64,000 bases of DNA from Eutrigla gurnardus (taxonomy: Eukaryota; Chordata; Actinopteri; Perciformes; Triglidae), in assembly GCA_963514095.1 (NCBI GenBank), contig OY741271.1:6100976-6164975 (forward strand), in the 5' to 3' direction. The notes beneath the pieces are model-generated. The model was not told where the DNA came from and made no database searches. It saw nothing but the letters and a program-made list of their open reading frames with translations. The translations under genes were made by a program, and so were the position numbers. This document shows, one piece after another, positions 10,601 through 24,300 of the stretch; the stretch's first letter is position 1, and each line of letters opens with the position of its first letter.

Positions 10601-13564
10601 CCAATAATAAAAGTGACTACAGTAAAAATTAAATCGATGATTGTGTCGAAAATTGGTCAATATGTTATGCTGATTGCACATGAGGTGCTTTTACAGATGT
10701 AGATGTACAATTTGCAAATTATTTGGTGGTGTTCATATGGATATCTGGGGGGTGTGAATGCTGAAGACCAAGAAGAAGGATGTCAAGATGGCAGAGCAGA
10801 CCTAAAAGCAAAAGTAAACGTTATAACCCTCTTCTCTTTTTCCCCATGTGGTTCCCAGGAGTTGAAGGTATTGTAGTTCATTATGAGGGAGAGTGGAAGA
10901 ACAGCGCATGGGCAGAAACTCACATTCAGTCTGGCATGATCCAATAATAGAACATCTTTCTAATGGCTAAACATCCTCTTTAATTAAAAAGAGGTTTAAT
11001 TATCGACCAATCAGCAAACAGTTGAGTTAAACCGTCCACCTCGAGATGTATTGGCCATGTTTAGGCTGGTGAGACTCTCCTCAGAAGCTCTGTTCTTGCC
11101 GACTGTCACTCCTGTCCTGTCCCAGAAGAGATCCATCCACTCTGCCCCACATTTATTCATTGGATTAAGACCCAGATGTTCAAAGTGGCCCGCTCTGCTC
11201 CTTTCTTACTCCTCATCTGCACTAGTCTTTGAAACCAGATTGGTAAAAACAGCAATATGCTCAGCAACAGGGAAGAGGGTTTGCTTATTGCTTGTGTCGT
11301 TTTTGCATCTGTGTAGATAAGGAGAGGGAGTATCGGAAAGGATATAAGGGATATAGGCCACTGTGGACTGTTGAACTGCAGTGATTTCAACTATAAGGCC
11401 CTCTGTCATTCCTCTTACATTAATCCTGGCTCATTGCCCCATACTGTACCTCAGTGTTACATTCAAGTCATACTTCAAGCTGTACAGAAGCTTCTCAGTC
11501 AAGCCATGTAGTATTCTGTGACATTTCTGTGTCCAAATGGCTTTCCACTTCCAGAGAATCAATTACCTGGTTTAGAAACAACTTCCAAGCTCACACATTT
11601 TCCCTAACTCCTCAAGAGTTTGTAGATCAAAAGGAGTCAGATGTGTGTAAGAGTGAGGGAAAGGGAGATGTACATGTATCTGTTCACTTACCTTTTCCAG
11701 ACAACAAGCAATCAAGGAGTGACATGGAGAGAGTGAGTCTTGAGATTGATTTAAACCAGGGTACAATGTGTCATAGCCTCCTGGAAGTAAACAACTGGCA
11801 CCAATCTTACTGCACTGACACTTCACACAAATCACATCTCAGCGCTTAGTATGATGATGCTGGATCGTGGTGCCGTGACAGGCTTTTTGGCAAATGCTTC
11901 GTTCGTTTGTCTTCGAAGCTTATTTTATATGCTTTGCCATAACCAAATATAGTATCAAAAATATTGATTTTTTTGAGGGATACAATTCAATTTGGGTGTT
12001 AATAAATATTGTGAATTTCTATTTACATTGCTATCCTTCTCTCCTTTTTCCTTTGCTTCTGTCTGTTTTGCAGAAAGCGATCCGTGTCACCACCTTCATG
12101 CAACGATTAAAGAATTCAGAGGCACTGATTGACAGTTCAGCCGAGGCTCAAGGCAGTGAGGAGGTGGGAGATGGTGAAGGGGTTGTGTCCCAGGGGACAA
12201 GTGACGAGGGAGAGAAAGGGACAAGTGATGGAGGGGTGACGTCAAGTAGTGTGTCTTTGGAAGTTACTGTTGAAAATACACCAGTGGGTATGGACCAGGA
12301 TGAGGGGAAGAGTAAGGTAGGCGATAAACAGGATGAGGCGGAGATGAGTATAGGCCCTTCGGTGGGAACTTCCCCATCAGATATTCAGGAGCCTCTCAGT
12401 CGACAAATCCAATCCAATGCAGCTCCCACACTCGCACAGGGGGAGACTGATCAGGTCGGTGCAAAGAAAGCAACAGGTGATGGAACCAGAAAAATGGCTG
12501 CCAATTTTGGTCCAAATAAAGTTGTTCCAGGAACCAAACCAACCCCTGTGATGACGCCTGACCCCTCCAAGCTGTCGGAAGGTTCTTCGGGTATTAACCT
12601 TGACAAAAAACACACATCCGCCTCCCCTGATCCAAGCAGCAAACGGAAGATGGCTGCAACACTCCACGGCCTTCCACCCACAGACTCCGCCACTGGAACT
12701 GCCTCACCAGAGAAGAGGCCAGCCGGCCAGAGGGAGCAGAAGGATGAGACTGATGAAAGCTGGTGTCAGACACAAGTACCTGAGGCAGTGGCAGAAAGAT
12801 CAATGGCAGTCACTCCAGCAATAGGGCCTGGAGCCGGTGTGGATGTAGGACTAGGAGTAAGGTTAAGGGGTGATGCTAGCTCCGTGGGTAAAAAAGATGT
12901 GGGTGCCAGGACAACAGATAGATACAGTGCTGAGTTTAGCATAGCAAGGCCAGGTCCTGCGACAGGACCGGGTTGTTATGCAGTAGGTAGCTCTGCTAGT
13001 TTGGGCCGTCACGCCACACCGTACAACCCAGAAGTTGGGACTGTAGGGATGGGGATGGCAGGGAGCTATGTGAGTCCATACAGTTCTCTGTATACCAGTG
13101 GAGGAGGGATGTACGGGACTGGGCTTCCACATGGAGGAGGCGGGAGCAGCGCCACAAGCGACTGGCAAATGGACAGTGTGATCGAGCAAATAGAAAAGCA
13201 AATGGCTGCCGTACTAGAGAAGATTGAGGGAGACATGCCCTCGCTGCTGGAGCAAATCAGTGACTGCCCCGCTGAACCGCCGCGTGCAAGGAGCACACAC
13301 TCCTCACCTGTCACCTCCCGTACCCGCTCCTCACAACACTCCACGACTGCATCATCGGCCACTCCTCCGCCTCTTCCAACCTCTCCTAGGCCTGCACTGC
13401 CGTCTCTCCCCCGCCTTACTATCCCTCCGCCCTCCTATCCCCCACCCTCCCCACCCACACAGTCCTCACCTCAGGCTGCAGGAGAGCAGGAAGCCACAGA
13501 TGGACAGAGGGATGCTGCTTGTTCCAGCCAGTCCCCCAGAGCTGGGATGGGTAGGGGGCTATGA
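5001..13564 (+). CDS. camkv: CaM kinase-like vesicle-associated pseudokinase (CAMKV), 10 coding exons, about 810 aa
   Basis: Coding exons: 5001-5095, 6208-6339, 6669-6743, 7610-7748, 9015-9135, 9582-9657, 9833-9969, 10242-10320, 10409-10496 and 12074-13564. The N-terminus starts MPFGC, as in human CAMKV. Residues about 25-290 form a CaMK-type kinase fold. It should be inactive: the catalytic HRD is HRN (in VHRNLK) and DFG is DFY (in LRDFYLSKF), while the ATP-site Lys region (VCKKF) is kept. A basic stretch around AKWRKAIRVTTF is the expected calmodulin-binding segment. In mammals CAMKV is a membrane- and vesicle-associated neuronal protein that supports dendritic spines. The last exon alone encodes about 496 aa of low-complexity, Ser/Thr/Pro-rich tail, so the protein is much longer than human CAMKV (about 501 aa). 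The start was chosen for homology and because the acceptor lies 12 nt before it. Exon 4 follows directly on a TG repeat. Confidence 0.93.
5554..5599. repeat. (CA)n microsatellite, camkv intron 1
   Basis: About 23 uninterrupted CA units. Confidence 0.95.
7539..7607. repeat. TG-rich microsatellite abutting the camkv exon 4 acceptor
   Basis: A nearly pure TG run leads straight into the acceptor TAG (7607-7609). There is no normal pyrimidine tract. CTGAT at 7537-7541 is the nearest branch-point-like motif, about 70 nt from the exon, and no AG lies between it and the acceptor. Confidence 0.9.
8597..8830. repeat. Degraded fish interspersed repeat in camkv intron 4
   Basis: The stretch begins with GTAAATGGTAAATTAACC and contains TCTTGCCCAAGGACACTTGA, phrases typical of a very common teleost repeat family. 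The copy is worn and no target duplication is visible. The open frame at 8659-8865 belongs to it. Confidence 0.6.
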
Positions 13565-14600
13565 AGCAGGTGTCCATGATGCAATACGCAACACTGGGAA
13601 CATTGGATATCTAGTTTAGTTTGGAAGGTTTAAAGACTGTGTCTCACCCAGAAGTGTCAACCATTTACTCCCCAGAAGAAAAGTTACAATGCAGTGTTGT
13701 TTGGTTTGGGCTGTGTGTTTATAGTGAGAGAAAAGTCTATCGCACTCAAATACTTAAATGACTGGAGTATAGGGGGAGTAGCGTAGGCTACTGTCTCTCT
13801 ATGACAGCTGCAAACAGAAGATCTCAAAAGTTTGTTTGCATCTCAAATCCAGATTGTGCACATACTGGAATCTAAGCACTCAGTGCAGTTAGCAACTTAT
13901 GAATCTACACAAGTAAGAAAAGCTTGGTAAAGTTCTCAGCTAATAGTACGAGTTACAGTGAGGAAGTGATTTGCATTATTCCCTACAAACTGTAAATACA
14001 TAAAAAGGATTGGGTCTGTCATTTTTGCTCTACTCCAATGTTCTAAACATCCTCATATACAAACTAACATTTACTTTCCAAATCATGTCGTCCCATTTCA
14101 TTATTTTGTTGTTCCTTTTTTATTCATGTAGCTACTCATTGTATGGTGAGGCTGCAAAATCATGAGCTTGCAGTCAGAGTTGTACAGACATTTGTGAAAC
14201 TGAACTGATTTAAACTATTTCAACTTGAACTCTCACTCAAAGTCTTGAGCTGTCTGAGTTGCTCTAACCCGTTGGAGAGAGGAAACATTTTAAGATGCGA
14301 GACATTGTCTAAAGGCTTCGCAATAACACACAAACACCTAGTACACAGACACACACATCTCCTCTTTTTTGACCCAAAAATTGTACCCTTAAAGTTTGTT
14401 TTCGTCTTTATCCAGTTTTGTCGACACATTCATTTGTTACAGTTAATTGGACAGTACTGTCTATATGTTCCTTTTTATCATGTGAAATATTCGTTCTGAA
14501 GTTCATTCTGCTTTTGATCTATGTAATACCATACAAGTCTGAACATCCTCTATTCTATCCCAATGTAAACTGTGCTCTGTTTGCAAGAATTTCAATTAAA
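13565..14600 (+). terminator. camkv: camkv 3' UTR and poly(A) signal
   Basis: About 1 kb of non-coding sequence follows the stop. ATTAAA at 14595-14600, followed by an A-rich stretch, is the best poly(A) signal. The exact cleavage site is not known. Confidence 0.55.
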
Positions 14601-14999
14601 CTTAAAAAAAACAAAAAAACAGCTGGATCTTGAGTTGTTTCATTGATTAAATTCGTTTGTTTTGCGCTAGTGATTGAAGAACCGTTATCCAATGAATTCA
14701 CACAGAGCTGTATTATCACGTCATGCCTACAAGTCCCATCTGGCCCCGCGTGAACTTTGGGTTAGTCTATACTCGTGAAGGCACGGGGGTGAAGAAAATA
14801 TTCGTGAACAGTTAACATGTGACTTAAATATCAGTAGTGTATAATTCATTACACTGCATCTTCTATTTCGTGTAGTTCAACATTAAAGAAGACGAATCCA
14901 GTGAATTTATGATAAATCGATTAGAATCACTTTTCGATGAACCCTCTGAACGGGAATGGTGGTTGTGCCTGTAACGTGCACATGTTGCTGCTTTGCTTT

Positions 15000-15211
15000 G
15001 CTTTCAACTGAAATAGAGTGAGGGGAAACGGTTCTGGAACAGCCGGTCAGGCAGCCGTCCAGCGGAAAAACTCACACAGAGCCCGCCACCCTGACACACT
15101 TTTCAGTTTGCAATCAGCGGCAGTGTTAAATTGTCACATTGTTTGTTAGGTTTCTTGCTTAAATACAAGCCGATTTTAATACTACAGATCAGGCCGAGTA
15201 ATATCGGATGT
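15000..15211 (+). promoter_or_regulatory. uba1: Candidate upstream first exon/promoter of uba1
   Basis: Sequence ending GGATGTG is followed by a strong donor, GTAAGT, at 15212. It is GC-richer than its surroundings. The next several hundred bases hold repeated GTTAGCTAGC-type words. This could be a non-coding first exon used as an alternative to the one ending at 16850. No transcript evidence is available. Confidence 0.35.
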
Positions 15212-16469
15212 GGTAAGTTCTGCACACTTGTTCAAGCTCTCGTCTTGGTAATGTTAGCCCCAGCTAGTTGGCTAGCGTTAGCTAGTTAGCTAACATAGCG
15301 GCACAAGTAGGAAAAAGTCGTTGGGTGGCTAGATAGCTTTAAAGCTAAGTGCACACAAGCTAACAACTACGCAGTCGTTTGATCTGCGTTCTTGGTAGTC
15401 GCTATCGTTAGTTGCTGTCGGCTATCTGAACCATTTCAGCTCTGCGCCTCGGCTAACCATGGCTAGAAGCCACTGTCACGTAACCGTTAACTCTAAAAAG
15501 GAATACGCACATTTTTTATGCACGAGAATGCTGTGTTCATTCATGTTCTGTGATGAATACCGTTAACGGCAGATGGGAAGCTAGTTGGCTACAAACATTA
15601 ACTTAGATGGACGCAATGTTCAGAGGCAGACACTAGCTAACTTGCACCACGCAACGTTCCTGGAACCCGGTTCATCTCGATAGATGCATTTGGTCAACGT
15701 TACAATAGGACGACAATAGCTGTTACCACAGTAACGTAATATTGCCTAGTGTCTCCTCTTAGCTTGACAAGTTATGAAGTCTGTTAACGTGACATTGATT
15801 ATATTCACACGTTTCGGTTCCGATAGAATGTTGGCAAATAATCGTATTATTTCGCAGCAAGAAGATGAGACTGGGGATCCCCTCGACATGTGTACCCGAG
15901 AATATGCGGCCCACTCTTTTCCTGGGCCTTTGTCATTTGCCAGGCACCCCCTCCCCCAATACTCCTCCTCTGCAAGGAATGCTCACCCCTAACCTCAATG
16001 TGACTGAGGGCCCAGACGCTCAGCATCACTGTAGCTAGCAAGTAGCCTACCTAATGGTGTACCTGTCTCAGTTATCCTGGGAGCACCACGAGACTTGACT
16101 CGCGATGTGTTTTGCTGAACTCATTCAAAGGACAATGTCTTGAAACTACAATATACCCAATATATTGGCGTATCAGTGAGACTGGGTCCAATTTGGTTAA
16201 ACCCTGAGGTGTTCTTTCCTTTTGTGCATTGTGCATGTCTAGTGTAAGGTTTGTGCATGCAATCCATTTCCACAACGATATTTCATTCAGCACCAATAGA
16301 TGGGTCTTTTCTATGAAAATGTCTTAAAATAGTCTGTTTGGAGCTTTGCTTTCTTGCACTTTTGTCAGACATACTCTGTGCGTTTTTAGAATAATTGCAA
16401 GATGTTTGTTACCTTGTAGTGCTTGTGGTCTTGCACTTTATTGTACAGTAATATATATGGCATGCATCT

Positions 16470-16850
16470 TCTGGTTGCAGGGGCGGGATGAATGCGCGTT
16501 GGCTTATGTTTAGCAGCCAATGAGCTGAGCGCCTCGCTGAGCAGCATGCTCACAGCCACCCTTTCCTGTTGAATATTTCAGCCCATGCGTCACAGCGCCT
16601 CCGCCCCTTTCTCCCCATCTGCCATTTTGGTTTTGTTCCCGTCTGCAGTCGCAAAGCCAGCAACGCAATTACATAGAAGAGAGCACAACGACATAGTGAC
16701 TCGACAGTATAGCGCAGACCATCCTAATCCCGCATCGCATTTCTTTTCTTTCTACAACTCGTCGAATTTACAGACCTCATTATTACTGACATCTAGATAC
16801 TGCGGGAGAGGAGTGGGTTCGCATTGGGAAGGGACCGAGAAGGATTATTG
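16470..16850 (+). promoter_or_regulatory. uba1: uba1 promoter and non-coding first exon
   Basis: A CpG-rich stretch carries a GC box (GGGGCGGG, about 16480), a CCAAT box (16517-16521), a second GC box (CCGCCCC, about 16600) and a YY1-like GCCATTTTGG at 16621-16630. A strong donor, GTAAGA, follows position 16850. The coding start is in the next exon, 1.47 kb away. The arrangement is typical of a TATA-less housekeeping promoter. The transcription start itself is inferred. Confidence 0.6.
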
Positions 16851-18322
16851 GTAAGAAAAGAGAAATCAATGGAGCACGAGTGTAATGGCTAACGTTAGTC
16901 TTTCCTTCGCAAAAATAAATGCTTACCTATCGCGATAAAGTTAGATGTTGATTATTGTTGAGCGTCGAAACATTAAACCATATACCCGGAGGAGCTGTGC
17001 TAGCTAGCTGTCAAAATCAACCCGTCGCTGTCTTTTGCGAGCAGGTTGCATATAGCTACAGCTGCTAGCTTGCAAAGTTGTGTTCCGCACTGGGGAAATA
17101 CAGGCCTAGGCCGAGCTGCTAATGGATAGACTGGCAGGCTGGTGTTTTCTGTAAGTTATTAATGTTCTGGATCTTTCCACATTGTCAAGTCACTAAACGT
17201 TAACGGCTTAGTGGCACGCAATCTAGCCTACTTAATCAGTTTCCTCTTGGTATCATCAACTGATATTTGATGTAAAGTTACCTAATTTTAAATGTTAAAA
17301 GATTAAACCGGTTCCTACCGGCTATGTATTCTATTTTATATTGACGGTGGCCGTACTTACCCCAATGCTTTGCTGTATCATGCCCAGTGCCTTCATTTTC
17401 GTTTCTGATAAACAGCGACCGTAACATTACTTCATTTTAGCTGGTTGCAAATTTAATGTCGAACCATTGGCGCAACTGCCGTTTTCGGTTGTAGGAAGAT
17501 TTTATGAATCGTTACGTTTGGGTCGCAGGTAAGTTTAGCTGCATTGGATGCGGAAATTGTGACCGTGTTCTCCGTGTGGTGGTAATATGTACGATAATGC
17601 GGCCCGTTTCACTTCCCGAAATGACTAGGTTTGTCGAGATTTTCCCTTAATTAAAATGCGACGGTACTCTTGTTTTTTTAAATATATTTTTGCTAACGCC
17701 CTGTTAGCTTAATACCGATGATATTTCCGATGGCATTGTATGGCCCTTGTGTCCACACCTGCAGGCCCCCTGAGGTGTTGCTCACTTTACCGCAGTGAAG
17801 TTTTAATGATTCAGCTCTTTTTGTTGAAACGATGTTGGCGGTCCTTAAATAGCGGTATAATGAACAATAGCAGTGAACAGTCAAGCCTGTCTCCGAGCAT
17901 GAAATGAACAGATAATGCTGCTATTCATGTCTCTTCCCAGGCTCAGTTCGTTTTCTAACAGATTTGCTTTTGGCCAGCAGCCAGCCCAGCTGCTCCCTGG
18001 ACTAGAAATCCTCTCCAACATTAAGGGGATTGGATAGCATTGAGCTCAGATACTCTTAATAATGGAACCTTACTATTGAGTTCTGTTTCCACTTATTTGT
18101 AAATTAATTTGAAGTCTTTTGAGAACCTCCATAAAATACAAACGTGGTCACTGGGTTGCCTCTGTCTGCTTGAATTATTTAATAATTTTAGTTTAACTGA
18201 ACCTCCCTATGAAACATCCATTATTAATTGATTTGTATAAACTTGTAAAGAAGTTAAAGTGCCTACATGGGGCAGCTTGTTGTTCCTCATATGGCAGTCT
18301 TTAACTGTGTGTGTTGATGCAG

Positions 18323-21300
18323 ATGTCCAGCTCGCCGCTGTCCAAGAAGCGTCGCTTGTCAGGAACAGAGACGAAGACGGGATCCCACTGCTCCTCCTCT
18401 AACTCTGTCAGAACTGATCTGTCCCACACACCTGCCAACGTAAGCACTCACTCTCTTTATACCTTTTTGGTAGAACTGGTTACATATACTGATTGCCCCT
18501 CTTCACCAAACCCCTCTTTGTGGTTCCCAGGGCATGGCTAAGAATGGCAATGATGCTGAGATCGATGAAGGCCTCTACTCCAGACAACTGTAAGTCTTAT
18601 CTATGTGAATTGTTTCTCCTAATGAAAGAAAATTTACACTTTTTTGTTTGTGTCCTGTTTTTTTCAATGATGCATAGTTGTGCTGATGGTACTTCCTCTT
18701 CTTCTGTAGTTACGTGTTGGGCCATGATGCTATGAAGCGCATGCAGAACTCCAATGTCCTAATCTCTGGTATGAGAGGGCTTGGAGTTGAGATTGCCAAG
18801 AACGTCATCCTGGGAGGAGTTAGGAGTGTCACTGTGCACGACCAAGGAGTTGCAGAATGGCGAGACCTCTCCTCTCAGGTGTGTGGACGTATGCTCAGAT
18901 ATTTATTAGATACTTATTTTAGTGTGTCAGGCAGACAAAGGTTTACTCAGCCATTGCACTTTATTGTACATTCATATGGTGTGCCATTATCTTTGAGCCA
19001 GATTCCAAAGTGCAGTGCGACTATCTGTTATGAGTCGGTTGTTGTATAGTATTGTTGCCATCCAAAAAGGGTTCTGCAGCCACTCCATGGCTAAACATGG
19101 GCTGATCTAGATTCATCAGCGGGTGGTCTCCCTGGGTCATTATCATAGTTGAGCTTAAGCCTGATTCTGCGCATAATTCCAGTGGAGAATTGTTTAGGAC
19201 TTTCAGCCTGCAACCCTGAATACTGATGTGTCTATTTAAGGCCAGACAGATAAATGTGTGAATAAATTGTTCAGGAGGCTCAGCAGAAACCCTTCTTTCT
19301 GATTGGGCCCTTCTTCCACACTTCCAAGTCAATGAGGGATTTTCTTTTCTTTCTTTTCTTTTTTTTTTTTAAAATAGTGTTCTAGCTGGATCACATTCTA
19401 TTGATTATATTCCTGCATAGACGTGTTTGTCTGTTGTTCAGCAGGATTGTGACAAAGCCAGCTGTCACATTATACTCTCTCCAGTTACTTATTTTAATGT
19501 CAGTACAGCCAATTGCATGATTGATTGTGTATTTGACTATATTGAAACATTAAATAAATAATTTAGATTAGGAGGTGATGGAACTGACGTTAAAACTCCT
19601 CAGACAAAGTATCTAAATTGTGTCCATTTCTTTCCTTGTTAAATGATTTCTTTGATTTCCCCAATTTGTCAGCCAACTGAGAGAGAGCAAATGGAAAAGA
19701 TTTAACTTTTTGGGGGTTTCCGTGTCGATGGTGAACCCTTCAAAAAATGACCAGAAAACCATAATATGGAGAGAAATTGCTTTCAAGATGTGTTTTAGTG
19801 TGGACATTGTGTCTGTATAACCATACTTATAGCTCATTCATTGATTGACTTGGTATCGGTTATTCTGACATATTTTTTGTATTATGTGGTCAGTTTTACC
19901 TCCGAGAGGCGGACCTGGGGAAGAACAGAGCAGAGGTGAGTCAGCACCGTCTGGCTGAACTCAACAACTACGTTCCTGTGACTGCCTACACTGAAGCACT
20001 CACAGATGACTACATAACAAATTTCCAGGTATAACTTAGGAAGAAACTAGTGCCCCGTCCATTTCAACAATCACAAAGGAAAGATATGTTAGTTTTTAAA
20101 TGTTATTCTTTTTGCAATCTAGGTGGTAGTGCTGTCTAACTCTACTGTGGAAGAGCAGCAACAAGTGGGAGAGGTCTGCCACAGCAAAGGAATCAAGCTG
20201 ATTGTTGCTGACACGCGTGGTCTGTTTGGGTAAAGTCCTAATCCTTCATGTTGATATACCTTTCACATGGATGTATACCTGCCTGTCGATGTCTAATGTT
20301 CACGTTTATATATTGTGTTTTCTAGCCAGCTTTTCTGTGACTTTGGTGAGGAGATGATAGTGTATGACACCAATGGAGAGCAGCCACTGAGTGCCATGAT
20401 TTCCATGATCACCAAGGTTAGTCTTGTTTACATCTGGTCAAGAATGTCTTTCCAACATTGTCTTCTGTTCAGACTGAGCGCTTTCAAGACCGATTTTATT
20501 TTGAGACCAAATATTGTGCATTCTTGGTTTCTTCAGGACAATCAAGGGGTTGTTACATGTCTGGATGAGGCTCGTCATGGCTTTGAGAGTGGAGACTATG
20601 TCACCTTCACAGAGGTTCAGGGTATGACTGAGCTCAATGGCTGCCAGCCAGTGGAAATTAAAGTTCTGGGTAAGGCCTGTGACTAGATGAGAAAACAAGT
20701 TCTGATGAGTGTGAAAATTACTGTTAAACGTTGACTTTTCCTCTGTTCAGGTCCCTACACCTTCAGCATCTGTGAGACATTGGGCTTTACAGATTATATA
20801 AGAGGAGGAATTGTTTCCCAGGTCAAGATGCCCAAGAAGATCGCTTTCGTAAGTGGCTGTCATTTTCCGTAATGTCATGGGTACATAGAAGCATATTTAC
20901 AAGAACAGTTTTTTCACTCAGCAGCAAAACGGCATCTCATTTCATCACAATACTGGTGTCAGCACATTTTCTGCTGATGCTGTCACAAATTAATTATTTT
21001 AATGAACCCAACCTCACCATCTTGTTTGTTTTTTTCCCATGTAGAAATCAATCTCTTCCTCCATGGCCGAGCCAGAATTCGTGTTGACAGACTTTGCCAA
21101 GTTCGAGCGTCCAGGACAGCTGCATGTGGGCTTCCAGGCTATCCATGCCTTCCAGAAGAAACATAACCACCTCCCTGCACCTTGGAACCAGGTAAAACTA
21201 CTTGTATGGTTATAAATACCACCAGTGGCTTTAAGTGTCTGATATTTGGTTCAGTAAGTATTGATATAACCCAATGATTTGATCCACATGTAATGGTCAA

Positions 21301-24300
21301 ATGAGACTAGTTGTATTGTTGGGAAAACCGTTGTGGGTTATACTGAAATTCCCCAATTTAACCTCTATCATTAGATTGAAAACGTAAAACACTGTAGGAT
21401 TACACAAGAATTATTGTGCAGCACTATGTTGCAACACTCACTTAGTATTAATCAGTGAGTTTTCTTTAGCTTTTTGTATCATGCTGAGCTCTGTGTATTT
21501 CAGGCTGATGGTGAGGAGCTAGTGACCTTAGCCAAAGAGGTGAACTCAGCCCAGACGGGGTCGGCTAAAGTGGAGCAGTTGGATGAAGCTCTTATTAAAA
21601 AGTTGTCATTTGTTGGTGCTGGTGACCTGGCCCCTGTCAACGCCTTCATTGGAGGTCTGGCTGCACAGGAAGTGATGAAGGTCAGTAATGAGGTTGATTC
21701 AGCACTACTGTATCTGCTGTAATTATCATTTTCTGTTATTTGTATCATGTCTTTTGCTGTAATGCTGTGTAAGTTATGGAAAGGGATTATCAGTCATTAT
21801 TGAGTGGTGTTACTGTTATCTGTGACGAGACATGTTTGGACAAGTACTGCACTAAGGCCGCACTCACACTTGGACCGGTTGCTGCATTTCCATTGCTCCC
21901 AGCCTAAGCAAGGTTACCTCTTATACATCATCATGTATTATATGACACGTGCATGGCTTTACATATTCTCCAAAAAGGGCCATCTCGGAGTCAACACAGA
22001 GAACATGACTGCAACTTTACTGACAAGTCGCCTCTGCAGATATTTCGAGTAAATAATCGACCTCTGCATTCGGGATGGGAATCTCACAATGTGATAATAT
22101 CACATTATTTTGCCCATGATAACGATATCGGGACACTGCGATACTTGATACTTTGCAAGGTAATCATCGACAATATGCATCTCTATCTGTGTATCTGAAG
22201 CGAAATACCATTGCACTACGTTGGTCCAATTTCACTCAGGTTACTGCTCACACCACAAGTGAAGCATTCCCAAGCCCGACCCAGAATCCCTCTGTGTCCT
22301 GCACAGTCATCAACTGTATTTTCGGTCAAAAATTGTCTCAATAGCACAGGGCGATCTGAGTTGAACACATCGATTGTACGTCACTCATGTCCACGTTGCG
22401 TTCCTGTGATTGTGCTCGTGCATGAGCAATTATAGCGTGCCGAGGCATATCCCTTCCAACTGTGCAAGGGCCAAGGAAGTGGCACGGAGCACTTGCACAT
22501 GTCAAACAAACTGGACTTTGGGACTCAAACGTGATTGGGCATGGTACGGATTGCCTTGTCCTAACTTCTTGAACCTTATCAATTGTAAACCACAGAAAAA
22601 TGACCAAAATTACCACGCATGTATGTCTATATATTATATATTACTTTACTGTCTAGCCTCATAAATAACTTTTATCCTAGGTTAATTTGTGTTCTATATG
22701 TTAATTAATTAAACTGTTGAGAGACCACTGATCAAAGTATAGAATATCAGTTATCGGATTGGTGGCCGATCTATTGAGGCACCCATGACCTGATCAAAAT
22801 GTGGCAATAAACTTCCTCAAGCCAACAAAAAATAACGTAACGGCAAGATATTACCAACACAAAATCCTGTGCTGAATTAAATGAAAGAGCCTCTTGTATT
22901 TTTCTGCTTTTTTTGACAACTGATATACTACTGGGTTATGGGTGTTTAGGCTGTCAAAAGCAACATGATCATAAATTGTTCACTTTTTCTATGCTTTTTC
23001 TTTTAGGCGTGCACAGGGAAATTTATGCCCATGATGCAGTGGCTGTACTTTGATGCACTGGAGTGCCTGGCTGAAGAGGAAGGAGTCGAGCTCACGGAGG
23101 AAGAGTGCGCCCCTGTAAGTGTTCACAGCAGATCACACACTTTCACTAAGGACAGATGCACATCATGGTAATAAATAATGGCGTTAACCCCATTTTTTAA
23201 TCTTTATTTTTTTTCTCCAGAGGAACTGTCGATACGATGGGCAGATTGCAGTGTTTGGCACCAAGCTGCAGGATATGCTTGCCAAACAGCGCTACTTCCT
23301 GGTGAGACAGACGGTGTAAAAAAAATGACATGACTTCTGTCCTGTTGCTAACAGAGCTTTAAGTGATATGCTTGGTGATACTATTTCTCTTGTCAACAAA
23401 TCTGATGAAAATGATCATTTATTTGATCCTACTAAAACTCACTTTGTGTGTAACAAAAGCATGCTCTGACTGTAGAATTCAACACTTTCCCTCTGAGCAC
23501 TGTAAATGGATTGTTTGTTAACTGGTGTTTTTCAACGAAGCATACAGTACAACTTGGATAACTTGACTCACTGAGAGGCTGTTCATCACTCCAGGTCGGG
23601 GCTGGTGCCATTGGCTGCGAGCTGTTGAAAAACTTTGCCATGATAGGACTGGCAGGCGGCGAGGGCGAGGTCATTGTGACAGACATGGATACCATTGAAA
23701 AGTCCAACCTCAACAGACAGTTCCTCTTCAGACCCGCCGATGTTACGGTCAGTATAGTCTTTGCTCAACCTTAGTGCACTTGGTGCATTATACAACATTT
23801 AATACACAAAACGGAATGCCTGGGGTTTTAAGCATAGTTCATGTGGTGCGAAATACAATTCAGTGACCTTTCAAGGTACAGATTGGTATTGAATCCCTAT
23901 TGATACAAGGCATTGCTTGCTTCAGTTAATGAAAGGGTGACATTATGTTACACAAGAAATTGGAATTTGAGAAACTCACAACTGCCAGACGTGCTGTAGG
24001 CTGAAATTGTTGTTGGAATCTCTGTATTGATGGTACCTTCATTATAAAGGACTACACCTCATGCACAGAAATTATATTCAAAAAGCAATTTTGTGTGGAT
24101 CACAAATCAAAGTACAACTGCTGGTAATTTGCAATACCCCTCTCTGCATAACACTGAATGACAGGGTCATTGTTAATGTAATTTGCATGTTTGTGGTAAC
24201 AGAAAATGAAGAGTGACACAGCAGCTGCTGCAGTGAAGCAGATGAACCCCGCTATCAGGATCACAGGTCACCAGAACAGGGTTGGCCCCGACACAGAGAG

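Noticed and set aside
22070..22180. GATAATATCACA-like palindromic words, also near 51160-51500
   Set aside because: They resemble a common degenerate fish repeat, but neither copy has definable ends.
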